Source: Subdoligranulum variabile
GTDB lineage: Bacteria > Bacillota > Clostridia > Oscillospirales > Ruminococcaceae
Assembly: GCA_004552305.1 (NCBI GenBank)
Contig: SFOX01000036.1
Location: forward strand, 1-13,360
Length of the DNA: 13,360 nt
Direction: 5' to 3'
Shown here: piece by piece, positions 13,194 to 13,360 of the stretch
Numbering within the stretch: the stretch's first letter is position 1
Layout: each line of letters starts with the position of its first letter
Notes under the pieces: model-generated
Databases searched by the model: none
What the model saw: the letters and a program-made list of their open reading frames with translations, nothing else
Told to the model about the DNA's origin: nothing
Program-made: the position numbers and the translations under genes

Positions 13194-13236
13194 TGCCGCC
13201 CATTTGCACGGCGGGGTGAGGTCACCCCGCCCTACA
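13194..13236 (-). repeat. GTAGGG palindrome module, CGGGGTGACC type, copy 2
   Basis: This 43-bp module has about three mismatches to 5417-5459 and replaces the normal TTGCGGTTACCGCAA end of unit 3. It is flanked by a short non-repeated A/T-rich stretch before unit 4. Confidence 0.75.
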
Positions 13237-13360
13237 TAGCTATAAACAAAACCACCAACTTGTAGGGGCGGCATATATGCCGCCCGTTGCAGCCGTCCCG
13301 GCAATGCAACCTAACGGGTAAACGGCACGGAACGGTCAAGACCGTTCCCTACAAACCTGC

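Larger units (their letters stand above)
12374..13360 (+). repeat. Tandem higher-order palindrome array
   Basis: There is no gene after argF. Unit 1 (12374-12644, 271 bp), unit 2 (12645-12901, 257 bp), unit 3 (12902-13261, 360 bp, enlarged by insertions) and partial unit 4 (13262-13360, running off the window) follow head to tail. A full unit holds, in order, the GGGCGGGGC palindrome, CGCGACC with a TATAAT-like box, the 20-bp GGGCGGCATATATGCCGCCC palindrome, and a GGCAATGCAACC tail. Then come GGAACGGTC-AA-GACCGTTCC, an AGGGGTC palindrome, TTGCGGTTACCGCAA and ACACACAAAATCCACCACTCC. Unit 4 starts directly at the second palindrome. Confidence 0.93.

Noticed and set aside
12374..13360. CRISPR array
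   Set aside because: The repeats are palindromic modules of several kinds at ~260-bp spacing, and the intervening sequence is itself repeated. No 24-40 bp repeat with unique short spacers and no cas gene is seen.

Overview
The window is G+C-rich bacterial DNA with tightly packed plus-strand operons. Sortases, sortase-anchored pilins, RNase Y and a class of G+C-rich intergenic palindromes point to a Gram-positive gut Clostridia of the Oscillospiraceae/Ruminococcaceae type (Faecalibacterium, Gemmiger or Subdoligranulum-like). This placement is inferred from gene content and style, not from a database search.

Layout. (1) 1-549: no gene; a mosaic of inverted-repeat modules ending in a hairpin and a T-rich leader. 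(2) 550-3437: a four-gene operon with abutting or overlapping genes: a Nudix ADP-ribose pyrophosphatase (nudF), a TrmN6/YfiC-type methyltransferase, a YesL/DUF624-like membrane protein and an unrecognised soluble protein. (3) 3438-5364: a strong sigma-A-type promoter, a long structured leader, ribonuclease Y (rny) and an intrinsic terminator. (4) 5365-5979: more palindromic repeat modules, then a weak promoter with a pentanucleotide repeat in its spacer. (5) 5980-11146: a six-gene operon for a sortase-assembled pilus. (6) 11284-12348: promoter and ornithine carbamoyltransferase (argF). (7) 12349-13360: no gene; a tandem higher-order array of the same palindrome modules.

The most interesting part is the pilus operon. 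Its order is tip-adhesin candidate, signal-peptidase-like protein, two-domain backbone pilin, class B sortase, small minor pilin, second sortase. The first five match the order of the group A Streptococcus FCT pilus region (cpa, sipA, fctA, srtC, fctB). The signal-peptidase-like protein has Ala where the catalytic Ser should be and Gly where the catalytic Lys should be. This is the same kind of double loss known for streptococcal SipA, a non-proteolytic factor needed for pilus polymerisation. The likely scheme is that the class B sortase polymerises the backbone with help from the SipA-like protein, the large protein forms the tip, and the small pilin plus the second sortase handle wall anchoring.

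The intergenic DNA has its own structure. Many short palindromes share one architecture (GTAGGG, a variable arm, a 0-2 base centre, the complementary arm ending in CCC). A 65-bp two-hairpin element has inserted between the GTC and GAC arms of one of them, and a near-identical copy sits beside a similar half-palindrome near 5.6 kb.
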